Of a stretch of DNA of 64,000 nucleotides, positions 21,632 to 33,363 are shown one piece after another. The notes under the pieces were generated by a model. The model saw only the letters and a program-made list of their open reading frames with translations. It was not told the origin of the DNA and searched no databases. The DNA is from Euryodendron excelsum (lineage: Eukaryota > Streptophyta > Magnoliopsida > Ericales > Pentaphylacaceae), in NCBI GenBank assembly GCA_033060915.1, contig CM065381.1, forward strand, positions 29,943,836 to 30,007,835, read 5' to 3'. Both the position numbers and the translations under genes were made by a program. Position 1 is the stretch's first letter; every line of letters begins with the position of its first letter.

Positions 21632-24600
21632 ATGGGGGATGTGGTGTTAATAAAAGCAATGTATAAGGATTGTGTATTGAAAATTGGTGAAAAAGAGCTT
21701 AATGTAGATTTAATTTCTTCGGCAATTCGTGAATCTGATATGATATTAGGTATGGATTGGCTATTATCTTATTATGCCTCCATTGACTGTTTCAAGAAAC
21801 AAGTTATTTTTCAAATGCATAATGAATTAGGATTCAAATTTCATGGTGAGTGGGATGTAGTTCTAACTTGTCTAATATCAACTTTAGAAGCTAAAATATT
21901 ATTACAGAAGTGGTGTAAGGAGTATTTGGCCCATATGATTGACATAACCAAATAAAAAACAAAGTTGTTAAATATTCCAGTGGTACAGAATTTTGTGGAT
22001 GTATTTCTAGATGAGCTACTAGAGATTGTGCTTGATGGGGAGTTTGAGTTCTCTATTAGGTTGTTACCAAGAACTACTCGAATCTTTATTACACCTTACA
22101 AAATGACACCATCAGAATTGAAAGAATTGAAAACTCAATTGTAAGACTTGTTAGAACAAGGGTTTATTTAATCAAGTGTGTCATCGTGGGGAGCTCATCT
22201 TTTGTTTGTAAAGAAGAAGGATGGAACCACAAGGCTTTATATCAATTATTAGTAGTTAAATTAAGTTACGGTAAAGAATAAATATCCTTTACCACGGATT
22301 GATGACTTGTTTGATCAATTGCAAGGAGCCAAGGTCTTTTCAAATATTGACTTGAGATTAGGCTATCATCAACTGAAGGTGGAAGACAATGATGTTTAGA
22401 AAATTACTTTTCGTACATGGTATGGACACTACGAGCTCTTATTAATGCCATTTGGAGTGACTAATGCTCCAACTATCTTCATGGACTTGATGAACCTGGT
22501 ATTTTAGTCTTTTCTTGATTCTGTTATTATTGTATTTATTGATGACATATTAGTGTATTCACACAGTAGGGAAGAGCATGAAGAGCACTTAAAGCTTGTA
22601 TTGCAATCTTTGAGAGACCGACAATTATATGCCAAATTCAGTAAATATGAATTTTGGCTTGACAAAGTGGTATTTTTGGGTCATGTGATTTCTAATGAAG
22701 GGATTGGAAGCAACCAAAGAATGTCTCAGAAATCATAAGTATCTTAGGATTGGGTGGATACTATAGGATATTTATTTAAGGATTATCATCCATTGTTGTT
22801 CCCTTAACTAGATTGGCACATAAGGATGTAAAGTTTGAATGAACTGATGATTCTGAATGTAACTTTCAAGAATTCAAGGTTAAGTTGACTACAGCTCCAG
22901 TGTTGATTATTCCTTCAAGGAAGGGAGACTTTATGATATACAGTGATGCTTCACATCAGGGTCTTGGCTATGTGTTAATGCAAAGAGGCAGAGTTGTTGC
23001 CTATGCTTCTAGATAGTTAAAAAATCACGAGAGGAACTATCCTATTCATGACTTGGAATTGGTAGCAGTAGTGTTCACTTTGAAGTTGTGGAGACATTAC
23101 TTGTATGGTGAGCCATGTGAGATATTTACTAACTATCAAAGTTTGAAATATTTATATACCCAAAGAGATATGAATGCAAGGCAACAGAGGTGGATGGAAT
23201 TGATAAAAAATTATGAGTGTGTCATTCATTATCATCCGGGAAGAGCTAATGTTGTAGCTAATGCTTTAAGCTAGAAATCTTCAAGGAGGTTAGCATATAT
23301 GAGATGTTACCGAGCAGAATTATTTATAAAATTAACTTCTTTGGGAGTAAAGTTTGTAATGAAAGGAGTTAATGCTTTAGTAGCATAATTCCGAGTGAGA
23401 CCGTTGATGCTTGATCAAATTCGGGAGTTGCAAACTCAAGATTCACAATTGGAGAAAATCATAAAGCAAGTGAAGGATGGAGTTAGAATCGACTTCTCTA
23501 TACATGAAGATGGTACATTAAGGTTTAGGAGTCATTTTTGTGTACCAAACAATCAAGTTGTGAAGAAAGAGATTTTAGAAGAGGCACATCAATCTTTGTA
23601 TGCTATGCATCCAGGAAGTACCAAGATATATCGAGATCTCCGGAAAGTTTATTAGTGGCCTAGTATGAAGAGAGAAATTACAGAGTTTGTGGCTAAATGT
23701 TTGACTTTTCAACAGGTAAAGGCAGAACATTAGAAACCCACAAGTTTGTTGCAACCTCCTTTTATTCCACAATGGATGTGGGAGCACATTAGTATGGATT
23801 TTGTGGTAAGGTTACCAAAAACCCAAGGTGGATTTGATTCTATTTGGGTAATTATTGACAGGTTAACTAAGCCAGCTCATCTCTTACCAATTAAGACCAT
23901 TTACACCCGTGATAGGTATGCAAAGTTATATGTTGATGAGATTATTAGATTGCATGTAGCTGTAGTATATATAGTTGCAAACAGGGATCCAAGATTTACT
24001 TCTAGATTTTGGCCAAATTTATAGCAGGCCATGGGTACAACTTTAAAATTCAGTACATCATTTCATCCTCAAATTAATGGGCAATTAGAGAGAACTATTC
24101 AGACTTTGAAGGATATATTGAGAGCTTGTGTACTTGATTTCAAAGATAGTTGGGAGGATCATCTAACTTTGATGGAGTTTGCGTGTAATAATAACTATCA
24201 ATCCAGTATGGGGATGGCTCCATTTGAAGCTGTGTATGGGCGTCGGTGTAGAACTCCAGAGTGTTGGAGTAAGGTGGGAGAGAGACAACTGTTGCGTCCA
24301 GAAATGATACAAGATACCACCAAGAAAGTTAAAGTTGTTCAGAAGCACTTGAAAGTAGCGTAGAGCAGGTAGAAAAGCTATACAGATAATAGAAGAAGAG
24401 AATTAGAGTTTGAAGTTGGTGATCAAGTGTTTTTTAAAATATCTCCATGGAAGGGTATCTTGAGATTTGGGAAGAAAAGGAAGTTGAGTCCAAGATACAT
24501 TGGACCCTATACTGTTGTTGAAAGGGTTGGCATGACTGCTTATAGATTGGATTTGCCTTCAAAGGTGTCTAAATTGCATAATGTCTTTCATGTTTCCATG

Positions 24601-24838
24601 TTGAGGAAGTATATGTCGGATCCTTCTCATGTATTTAGTCAGCAACTAGTTGAATTGGAAGATGACTTAAGTTATGTTGAAGAACATGTTTAATTGCTAG
24701 ACTGTAGAGAACAAGTTTTGTGCAACAAGGTGATACCACTAATGAAAGTGTTGTAGAGAAGTCTTTCGTTGGAGGAAGCTACTTGGAAAAGTGAGGAAAC
24801 AATGAAGTATCAGTACCCATATATGTTCTAGTTCGGTA
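21632..24838 (+). pseudogene. Ty3/gypsy pol pseudogene 1 (Tekay-like)
   Basis: Domains in usual gypsy order. Protease C-terminal part with MILGMDWLLSYYASIDCF (about 21740-21795). Reverse transcriptase from about 21985, with [20 protein letters not shown] (about 22278-22337) and an intact IDDILVYS at about 22538. RNase H with YSDASHQGLGY (about 22940) and [13 protein letters not shown] (about 23034-23070). Integrase zinc region (about 23585-23715), with the last Cys of the HHCC set replaced (CLTF). Integrase core with MDFVVRLP (about 23795), NRDPRFTS (about 23980) and GQLERTIQTL (about 24080). C-terminal HNVFHVSMLRKY (about 24578-24613). One frameshift near 22710 and about 15 stops, many TAG where TGG or CAG is usual. 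No chromodomain found. Lineage by recollection. Confidence 0.92.
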
Positions 24839-24863
24839 AGTGAATTTCAGAATGAAATTCTTA

Positions 24864-24878
24864 AAGAAGGAAAAAAAT
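24864..24878 (+). promoter_or_regulatory. Polypurine tract of gypsy element 1
   Basis: AAAGAAGGAAAAAAA lies immediately before the LTR start TGTAAAACTC at 24879. Confidence 0.7.
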
Positions 24879-26085
24879 TGTAAAACTCTAGCTTGTTTAG
24901 CATCATGTTTAGCTTAATTACATATGTTTTTTAGCATGATTACACTAATTGAGGAGTTTGACTTGCATGTTTTAATGAGAGCATGTCATGGGGGGATTAT
25001 ATTATTTTTTAGCATGATGAATTAGCGTAATCCTTGATTAATTAGCTTAATTAATCTTCATGATTAGCTTATGTTAATGATGATTAATTATCATAAGTGT
25101 AATTAATTATGTTAATCATATGAATTATTGAAGGAAGGAGGAGCTAGGTGTGTGCTTCTCCTAAGTGAGGGGTGTGCATAAGGGGTGTCTGTGTGTGGTG
25201 TGTGCATAAGGTGTGTGTTTCACTACTATTGCTAGTACTTGCTAGTAATTGTGTTTAGCAAAAGAGAAAAAGAGGGAAAAGAGAGGAGAAAGAAAGAAAA
25301 GAAGAGGAAAAAGAAGGGTTTCAAAGGGGAAGCTTATGTTTTCATTGTTGGAGGTGATAAATCTCATGTTCATGCTTGTTTTATTGTGTTTCTATGGATT
25401 TTTTCATGTTAGCATATCATTTCATGTCATGAAGGTTGACTTGAAGTGCAGAGGGGGAAGGGTGATTAGGATTTGTAAGAAGGAAGCCTTGAATCTTCAT
25501 GTTGTGCATTTTTTTGGTGTTTGAGAACTTGTTTAGGGATTTAGAACTTCATTTTGTGTATTTGGTAAACTTGTTACTGTGTTAGGGTGGTGAAGAGACC
25601 TTGAAACCATAGTTTGAAATTCATTTTTGAGCCAAAGAAAAGGAAACAAGGGAATCTAATCGTTAGGACGGTCCTATGCATTGTCTTGAGAATAAGTTAT
25701 ATGGAGTAGAAATTTGCCTCTGGTCATTAGGACAGTGGATAAGATCGTCCCGACGGTGGTTAGTTAGGGCTCTGGTCATTGGGACGGAGCTGGGTATCGT
25801 CTTGATGATGAGGCTTTGAGGGGATTTTCTCCTTTGGCTATTGTGTTTGTTGTTGATGTTGAGTTAGAGAGCTTCGAGAGGCTCCATTTGTTTTGTCGTT
25901 GGTCTTTGTATATGTTCTATGTGATATGAGAGTTCTTGGGGTTCCTTTATATTTGGTCTTGTAATGATGTATGAGATGATTTTAATTACCTTCTTAGTGT
26001 ATGTTGATGGTTCTAGTATCGTTTAATTTATAATGATGTTGTTTATCCTTATAAGATTCTAATATTTGGGAATGTCGTGGAGTTT
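24879..26085 (+). mobile_element. 3' LTR of gypsy element 1 (right edge approximate)
   Basis: Starts TGTAAAACTCTAGC after the purine tract. Shares blocks with 20392-21626 but lacks about 860 bp between GGGATTTTCTCCT and GGCTATTGTGTTTG. Similarity to the left copy ends near TTTAATTTATAAT at about 26035, so the true end lies between there and 26140. The frame at 25249-25524 is purine-rich LTR sequence, not a gene. Confidence 0.7.
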
Positions 26086-26139
26086 CACTTATAGGTTCAC
26101 ATCCACCCTAAGATGGTGTTAATAATACATGATTCGAAT

Positions 26140-28270
26140 CAAACTAGGAGATGAGTAGAAAATGGCTTTCAAGATGTGTGAAGGTTTATACGAGTGGCCG
26201 GTTATGCCATTCGAATTGTCCAATGCACCTAGTACATTCATGTGAGTAATGAACCAAGCTATCTGACCGTTCATTGGTAAGTTTACAGTGGTATACTTTG
26301 ATGATAATCTTGTTTATAGTTCTACTGCCAATTTGCATGTCTAACACCTTTGAGAGATCCTTATAGTGTTGCGAAAGACAAAACTTTTTGGTACAATAAA
26401 AAAGTGTCTGTTCATGACAGATAAAGTGTTGTTCCTTGGGCATATAGTGTCGAAGGATGGAGTTGCTATGGATGAATCAAAAGGTCGAAGCAATCAGATA
26501 ATGGCCTTAACCCAAGAATTTGTTTGAGGTGCGCAGCTTTCATGGATTGGCAACTTTTTACAGGCACTTATTCCCCACTTTAGTACCATCATGGTGCCTA
26601 TAACAGATTGCATGAAGGCTAGAAAATGTGGACATAAGTAGCTTCAGAGGCATTTCGTACTTTCAAGCATAAGTTAGCTTCTGCACCTCTGCTGATTTTT
26701 ACCAGATTTTTTGTAGCCATTCAAGCTACATTGTGATGCCTCCAAGGTTGGAATTGGTGCAATCTTGAGCCAACATTCCAAGTCGGTTGCATACTTCAGT
26801 GAAAAACTTTATGGTCCCAAACTACGGTATAGTACATATGATGTGGAGTTCTATGCCATTGTACAAGCCTTGAAGCATTGGTATCATTATCTAATTCGTA
26901 GTGACTTTGTCTTGTATTTGGACCATGAAGCCCTAAAGCATCTTAACACTCAAGACAAACTCTCAGATAGGCATGCCAAGTGGGCTGTATATACATAACA
27001 GTTTTCTTTCATCGTCAACCATAAGTTTGGGGCATTGAACCGAGTAGTAGATGTACTAAGGTAATCAGTTTTGATATATTTCATGAATTATTATCTGCTG
27101 ATCCATTCTTTTCTCGAGTGCTTGATGATGTTGAATTCCATATGCAAAATGGGTTTCTGTTTAAAAGAAATCACTTGTGTGTTCATGATTCTAGTTTGCG
27201 GTTGAAGATTATTAAGGAATTGCATGATGAGGGGCATGTGGCAGGGATAAAACGTCTGCTTTAATAGCAACTTCCTACTTTTGGCCGTCCATGTGTCAAG
27301 AGATATACAAGTATGTGGAAGGATGCCACATATGCCAACTGTCAAAGGGGACATCAACAAATGCGGGTTCATATATGCCACTATTGATGCCGAATCAACC
27401 ATGGACTGATGTGAGCATGGGCTTCATCTTAGGGCTACCCCGCACACAACAGGGGGATTATTCAATTTTTGTTGTGATGGATAGGTTTTCAAACATGGCG
27501 CATTTTATTCCTTGCAAAAAGACTGCTAATGCGGTGAAGGTTGTGCAGTTGTACTTCCAAGAATTTTACCGATTACATGGATTACCTACTTCCATCGTCT
27601 CCGACAGAGATACCAGGTTTTGAAGCCATTTTGGCATTGTTTATGGAAATTAGCTAACATTAAACTGAATTTCAGTAATGCTTAACACCTGCAGATAGAT
27701 GGCCAAACTAAAGTGGTAAATCATTCTTTAGGTAATCTACTACGCAGTTTAGTGGGCGAACATGTGAAGTCTTGGGTCAAGTAGAGTTTGCTTTTAACCA
27801 TTTTGTAAACCGTAGCAGCGGATTTTCTCCTTTCTAGATTGTTTATGGTTTTATTCCCCGATCTCCACTTGATTTAGCTCATGTTCCTGATTTGAATAGA
27901 GTCCATGGCAAGGCTAAAGATTTTTTTGAACAATTGTAGCAAATTCATAAGGTGATATGACAAAATTTGATAGAGTCTACTGCTACGTATAAGCAACATG
28001 CTGACAAGAAGAGGCGATTTTTGGAATTTGAAGTTGGTGACTACGTTTGGGCTATTCTTACCAAAGATAGCTTTTCTGTTGGAGAGCATCACAAGCTTGT
28101 TGCTAGGAAGATTGGGCTGTTGGAAGTTATTAAGAAAATTAATCCTACTGCGTACCATTTGAAGTCTCCAAGCCATATCTGGACTTCCGACATTTTCAAT
28201 GTTAAGCATCTCATTTATATGGCTACAATGTTCTAAATTCGAGGACGAATTCTTTCCAAGTTGGGGAGAA
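26140..28270 (+). pseudogene. Ty3/gypsy pol pseudogene 2 (5'-truncated)
   Basis: Begins inside reverse transcriptase: PVMPFELSNAPSTFM near 26200, then YFDDNLVYS at about 26295, where ILVYS is usual. RNase H with CDASKVGIGAILS (about 26735-26775) and STYDVEFYAIVQALKHWYHY (about 26832-26890). Integrase with YVEGCHICQLSKG (about 27310-27350); the first catalytic Asp is replaced by Gly (MGFILGLP, about 27415-27438), while SDRDTRF (about 27600) remains. Several frameshifts and stops. The 3' end of the frame has FEDEFFPSWG just before the LTR, similar to gypsy elements that end in an NSRTSSFQVGG-like peptide. A different family from element 1. Confidence 0.88.
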
Positions 28271-28685
28271 TGATGCAAACGGCATAGCCTTGGACTATAT
28301 GGAGCATTTGGAACTATCCAAGGGCAAATTAGGCATAAAACTTTAGACCACCTATTTTGGCAGCTTTTCTAAAATCTTGTTTAGTAGTAAACTATATTAG
28401 TATAGTTTCCTAGTTTTATAGTTTCCTAATTAGTTATTTCCTTTGGTGTTTATTTACCTAGTTCTATAATTTCCTAATTAGCTATTTCCTTAGATGTTTA
28501 GTTTTCTATTTGCCATTACTTGTTCACCACTCTTCTTTAGCCTATATATATAGAGACTCACTTACAATGTAATAGATAGCTTTGAGTATTGAATAAAAAG
28601 TTATTTCTGAGAATTTGATTCTCTATTGTGTTCTTGTATTTTGTTTGGATTGACAATTCACTTGTTCACGTTTATCCTTGCGTCA
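28271..28685 (+). mobile_element. 3' LTR of gypsy element 2 (415 bp)
   Basis: Starts TGATGCAAACGG after the purine-rich GTTGGGGAGAA and ends GCGTCA, so TGATGC and GCGTCA form inverted ends. It has a TATA box (CCTATATATATAG, about 28541) and an AATAAA signal (about 28593). An internal repeat of TTTCCTAATTAG(T/C)TATTTCC appears twice (about 28428 and 28474). Host F-box sequence resumes at 28686. No left LTR remains. Confidence 0.85.
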
Positions 28686-29669
28686 GACTTCAAAGTTGTG
28701 AATTCGGAATTACTTGAGATTTTATCATAAAAGGATGCTTCTATTACAGACAACTGGGTTGAAGAGTGTGCTTCTAAACCTCATTGGCTTGAAAATTTGA
28801 AACTAGGTAAATCCAATATGGTGAAAAATGCCAAGGTTTCGAGTGCTAACCTGGAAAAGTTTAGAGTTGAGAGGATTTATTGGATTAGAAAGTATTGAGA
28901 TTGGGGCACTAAATTTCAATCGTTTGCATACAAAGGCACTTCTACGCCATGCAAGATCAACATTGTTGCCTGTAGGCATCTTAAAAATCTGTCACCAAAG
29001 GTTTCTAGGATCACGGATGAATTGCTTAAAGAGTATGTTTCTAAATTACTTAGACTCTAGAATTTGACATTGGAACAGTCCCATGCATACCTTGGAGAGT
29101 CTTGAGAATTTTCATGAACATCTAAAGACTTTGTAGTTGCTCAATTGCAATAAGGTGTTGGAGGTCAAGGTTGATACTCCGGAGCTGCTTTCATTTATGT
29201 ATTGTGGAAAAGTAGTTCCCTTTCATTATGTGAATTCAACAGCTCTTCTCGATGCTAGAGTCTCAATCTAGCCAAGCTCTTGCACTGACGAACATTTTGT
29301 TCTGTTGCGGAATTTGCTTGGATGTTTTGATCATTGCAGAACTTTAATGTTATTTGTAGATCCAAAGAGGTATTTTCCCTTCAAAATTTCCTTATTCGTT
29401 GTTGCTTTAATAATAGATTACATCTTAAGACACTATGCTCAGCTACCTTAAAATCAGGTTGTTGTTCGTAATTTTGCAGTATTTGATTTTCCCTGAAAAG
29501 ATGAGAGACAGATTGCTCCCTCCACTATATGATTTCAAGCACCTGAAGACAGAAATCAGTTTCATTTTAAGGAGTTTTACGGAGTTGGCGGACAGCTTGC
29601 TTTAGCTATCACCTCGTCCAAAGACTTTGTATTTTGTCTCAAATATCAAAGAAAAATTCATAAAGGTAC
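28686..29669 (+). pseudogene. F-box gene LRR and C-terminal exons
   Basis: Recognisable stretches are KDASITDNWVEE (about 28728), ITDELLKEYVSKLLRL (about 29008-29055), LNCNKVLEVKVDTPELLSF (about 29138-29196) and, after a GT-AG intron of about 111 bp (29369-29479), PEKMRDRLLPPLYDFKHLK (about 29491-29548) and SPRPKTLYFVSNIKEKFIK ending at a GTACC donor near 29670. A one-base shift near 28900 and several stops interrupt the frame. The open frame at 28828-29067 is partly out of phase. Confidence 0.8.
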
Positions 29670-29932
29670 CATTTCATAGTATTCTAGTTCTTGTCTCTTG
29701 ATCGGCTGACATCACAGTTATGTTTGGAATATTTTGATATCACTTTCTGATTGTTCCAAAATCACTGGGTTTTATAGCTGTGTTGATCTGATGTTCTGCA
29801 ACAATTTAGTAAGAATGCCTCTTCCTCTGTTTGTGGCAGAAAACAACAGAAAATATTATAGATGAGTAATTGTCCTATTCTTCTTTCATCTCTAAACTGA
29901 CATATTCTTTATGTTTGATTACAAATTTGTAG

Positions 29933-29988
29933 CTCCAATATCAAAAAATGGTCACAAAAGAAGAAGACCCATTCTGCTGCCATGATAA
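29933..29988 (+). pseudogene. F-box gene last exon, truncated by the copia LTR
   Basis: After the acceptor ATTTGTAG the frame reads LQYQKMVTKEEDPFCCHDK, the typical last-exon start of this family. It passes into copia LTR sequence (TTAGCAAGTAAGATG) at about 29990. The rest of the exon is not found after the other end of the copia element at 61878, so the junction also lost host DNA. Confidence 0.75.
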
Positions 29989-31000
29989 ACTTAGCAAGTA
30001 AGATGTAAAGCAAATCATAAGTAACATCACAAACACATAACCATTAACACATGAGATTTTTAGCGTGGAAACTCTTGAAGGAGAAAATCAAGGGATCTTG
30101 TCTAGCTCCAACCAAGCACTATAATATGAACAAATAGTACAAGAGATCTTACAACCTTCTACACTTGTACTTCATTTGAGTCCACGAACATGTTCATGAG
30201 TACTTGGAGCCTCATTGAATCCTCAATGAATTATCAATGACTTGAAATCCTTCAAGCCTCCATAGTCTCTTCAAATGGAATGAAAGAAATGAAGTAGGAG
30301 TCTTCTTAGAACTTTGAAAACACTTGTTGGATGATGAAGAAGAGTCAAGCTCTCTCTTTCTTCTTAGTTGGAATCACTATCAAGTAAGACTCATATGTAG
30401 AGAGAGAGTAGTTTTTAGCTATGGAGAAGAAGATCTCTTGCTCTCTTACCCTTGATAGCTGAAAAGTGTATGTCTATTAGAAAATCCCACCATCTTCTCT
30501 TCTTTTCCCCAAACGTAAACAGCAGTCCCTCACCCAATCTCCAGAAAGTTGTCTGACTTGATTTGATCTTGGAGTATAAGAAAAGAGTGTAAAGGACCTG
30601 CGAAAAAGACCCTCTCAAGTTCCTTGGGTGGCCAAAAGTAGCTTTATGTCTTTTTTGGTGTGCAGCTCAAGGTCTAGAAACCTGTTTCTCAGCAAAGTCA
30701 CCATACCACACTAGTGTCTAGTTGAGGCATGTCTACTGGCGTGGTCCACTGGAGCTGGGGGCCTCTTTCATCAATCCAGTGCACGGTTGGTACGCCTAGT
30801 GGCGAGGTGCACTGGAGGGATGTGTTTGAGGCACGCCAAGTGGCGCAATGCTCTGGAGCTGGAGATCCTTCATGCTAGAGCTCGCCAGTGCGTGGTTGGG
30901 GTGTGCCTAGTGGCATGGTGCTCTGGAGTGGTGCGCTAGAGGCATGCCTAGTGGCGCACTTCACTGGTTGCTGGGAGAAGTATCTCGCCAAGGATAAGGG

Positions 31001-32406
31001 TGATTGCTCCAAAAACGTGCGATGTAAACTGCAAGTATACGGCCTCGATGTAGTAATAATTTTCTTAATAAGTACGAGGTTGAACCCACAGGGAACTATT
31101 TTGAAAAGTTGTAAGAGATCACTCCACTTGAGAACTCACGAAAAATCCCACTCAAGAAAAAAAAAATCTGATTTGGGTTTGAGGAAAGGTTTGATAAACT
31201 AACTAAACTAGAAAACTTGATTTTAAAGCAATAGAAAAAGGATCTTGGCAAGGATTGCTTTGATTGTCAGGAATTTGTGCTATTGATCTCGGTTTTATAA
31301 CTCAATTCATCAACTATGAGAGTGTTGATGAACCGGAGGATTTTGCGGTGAAAATAGTTTAGAATTCTTCTTAAGTTCACGAGAATTCGTGATAAAATTT
31401 GTTTTTAAAGAATTTTTACTAGGGATTCAAGCAACAGATATCCCAAGACTTAACTCGGTTATATTGACTCAAGAATTTAATAACAAAGACTTGATTTTGA
31501 AAGTTGGATCTCAAGAACATAAGAAGAATTGAGAAGAAGGATTAAAACATTGAAATTCTTGCTTACTGGGATCAAATCGCCCAAAAACCCTTCAATTTTT
31601 GCCCACCTATGCCAAGAGATGCTTAGCGATTTGAAGATATTGAACAAAGCTGGAAATCTTGAATAAATATGAAGAACTTGAAGAATCTTGAACTTTGAAT
31701 CACAAAAACATGAATTGATTTGAAATCAATTGAATCTAATTACAAGTGTATGAAAACCTAGCTATTCTAACCCTAATTCAACTTTTAAAATTGTAAAAAT
31801 ATGATAAAAATTGAAGTCTCTACGAGTTAGGGTCATTCTCCCTTTTATAAAGGCTTAAGAGTCCTAAAACAAGTCGGATTGGGAAAGCCCAGGCCATTGG
31901 AATGGTAGAAATCACCATCTAGACGGTAATTCAACTTTCAGGCCATTGGGATGGCTCTCCAGACCGTCTGGACGGTAGACCAAATTTGACAATTCTCTGA
32001 ACGTTGGGACGGTCAAATGGACCGTTGGGACCCTCGACCACTTTGCAGAGTTTCTCACTCAGTTTTGACCACTTAGAAGCCGATTCAGCCAATGTGTATT
32101 AGAGGCAAAGTTGTAGACTTTGAAGTTTTCTTTCCGATGCCATAAAAATCAGCTCAATCAAATGTCAAAGTGAAAAGTTATGGCCAAAATACTTAGAAAG
32201 CATTGACTTCCATTCTCCGGTTTGATCTCTTTGAACCCACTTTGATCATTCTTGCGTTAATTCAGCCTGTTTAGCTTCCAAAACCTGAAAAATCAACCAA
32301 CTCGCAATTATTTACAATACCTAACTAAAACAAAGCAAATAAACATATTCTAAAGCTAACAAAGGATTGGTTAAAGGCTGTTGATTGCACTATTATAGTA
32401 CAATCA
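31001..32406 (-). repeat. 3' LTR of the non-coding LTR element (1406 bp)
   Basis: Ends TGATTGCTCC and GTACAATCA. Contains ACCGTCTGGACGGTAGACC near 31965 and other short CCGTTGGGACGG-type inverted repeats that are also present in the other LTR near 34290. Confidence 0.88.
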
Positions 32407-33339
32407 CACCCCCCAAGTAATCTTTTGCTAGTCTCTAGCAAAACTACTATAAGAAAACATAATATCCACTTTTGTAGAAGTTACAAATGCATTTACCATG
32501 TGCATCAAGCCTTTCAACCCCTAGGTTATGCCTAGTGGATGAGTATAGTTTCGTGAGGGCTTCCAGTGATAACACCCACAAATATCTATCCATGTCATGC
32601 CAAATAGATAGCAAAGATACATGAGTCATGCAATAACTCCATTCAGGAGAACTCTCAATCCCCCTAAATCATCAATCATGCATAGTAAAGGCATAAAGCA
32701 TCAAAGAAAGGAAATAACATTGAAGTGTACTATCAATGACATATAACTCTATCGTCTAAAACTCATGTGTAATTATATCCTTTATGCTTCGATTACAAGT
32801 CTTACAAGACATACACTCAACTCAAAACATGAACACATTAGTTTCTCTCAATGGAAAGCTGATCATATGAGTACGGCCTTGTAACCAAATGGAGACTGCA
32901 ATCTACAACTAAGGCCTTGTAACCAAACTGAAATGCAAATGCACAATGCAACAAATAGATTAGGTGTCAAGCCTCAGTACACCATACACAAGCAATCAAG
33001 TCCAGTTGAACCACCAATCTCTATAAAATAAACCACCAATTCGATCACAGTCCAACCAACACTTCTAGTCTCCGTATACAAAAATAGTAAATAGCACCAA
33101 AATCTATCCGCCTCCTACCTTGCTAGAAAGAAAAATAAAGAAAACAAAAACACACAACCTAGAAAGAAAAAAATAAAAATAAAAAAGAAAAAGAAAATCT
33201 AAGATGCTCACATAGATGGATCCTAAACTAAGAGTGGAACGAAGTTACCAAACGTGAGTAGTTGGCAACTTCGGTTTTGTTGTTGAACGCAAATTCTGCT
33301 TGTCTTGAATTGTCTGAACTCTTATGCCTTTTGCCTTAG

Positions 33340-33357
33340 TCCCTGGCAACGGCGCCA
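33340..33357 (-). promoter_or_regulatory. Primer binding site, tRNA-Asp type
   Basis: The minus strand reads TGGCGCCGTTGCCAGGGA, 6 nt from the LTR end. It equals the complement of the tRNA-Asp 3' end except for one base. Primer sites of this type are used by Athila/Tat-like Ty3 elements. Confidence 0.8.
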
Positions 33358-33363
33358 AAAACT

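Larger units (their letters stand above)
19134..29988 (+). pseudogene. F-box/LRR-repeat protein gene, disrupted
   Basis: The only host gene recognised. Proteins of this family are substrate adaptors of SCF ubiquitin ligases: the F-box binds Skp1 and the leucine-rich repeats bind the target. Seen here: the F-box start in exon 1 (DRISNLAEHIIHH); LRR segments at 19961-20391; LRR segments and the C-terminal domain at 28686-29669; and a last-exon start at 29933-29988. Intron boundaries fit GT-AG at about 29369/29479 and 29670/29932. Breaks: a hAT remnant within the F-box (19333-19960), gypsy remnants (20392-28685) within the LRR exon, frameshifts near 20310 and 28900, several stops, and loss of the end of the last exon at the copia boundary. 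The gene cannot make the full protein. Family identity rests on recalled motifs and exon order, not an alignment. Confidence 0.82.

Noticed and set aside
25249..25524. 91-residue Lys/Arg-rich frame
   Set aside because: Purine-rich part of the gypsy 1 3' LTR.
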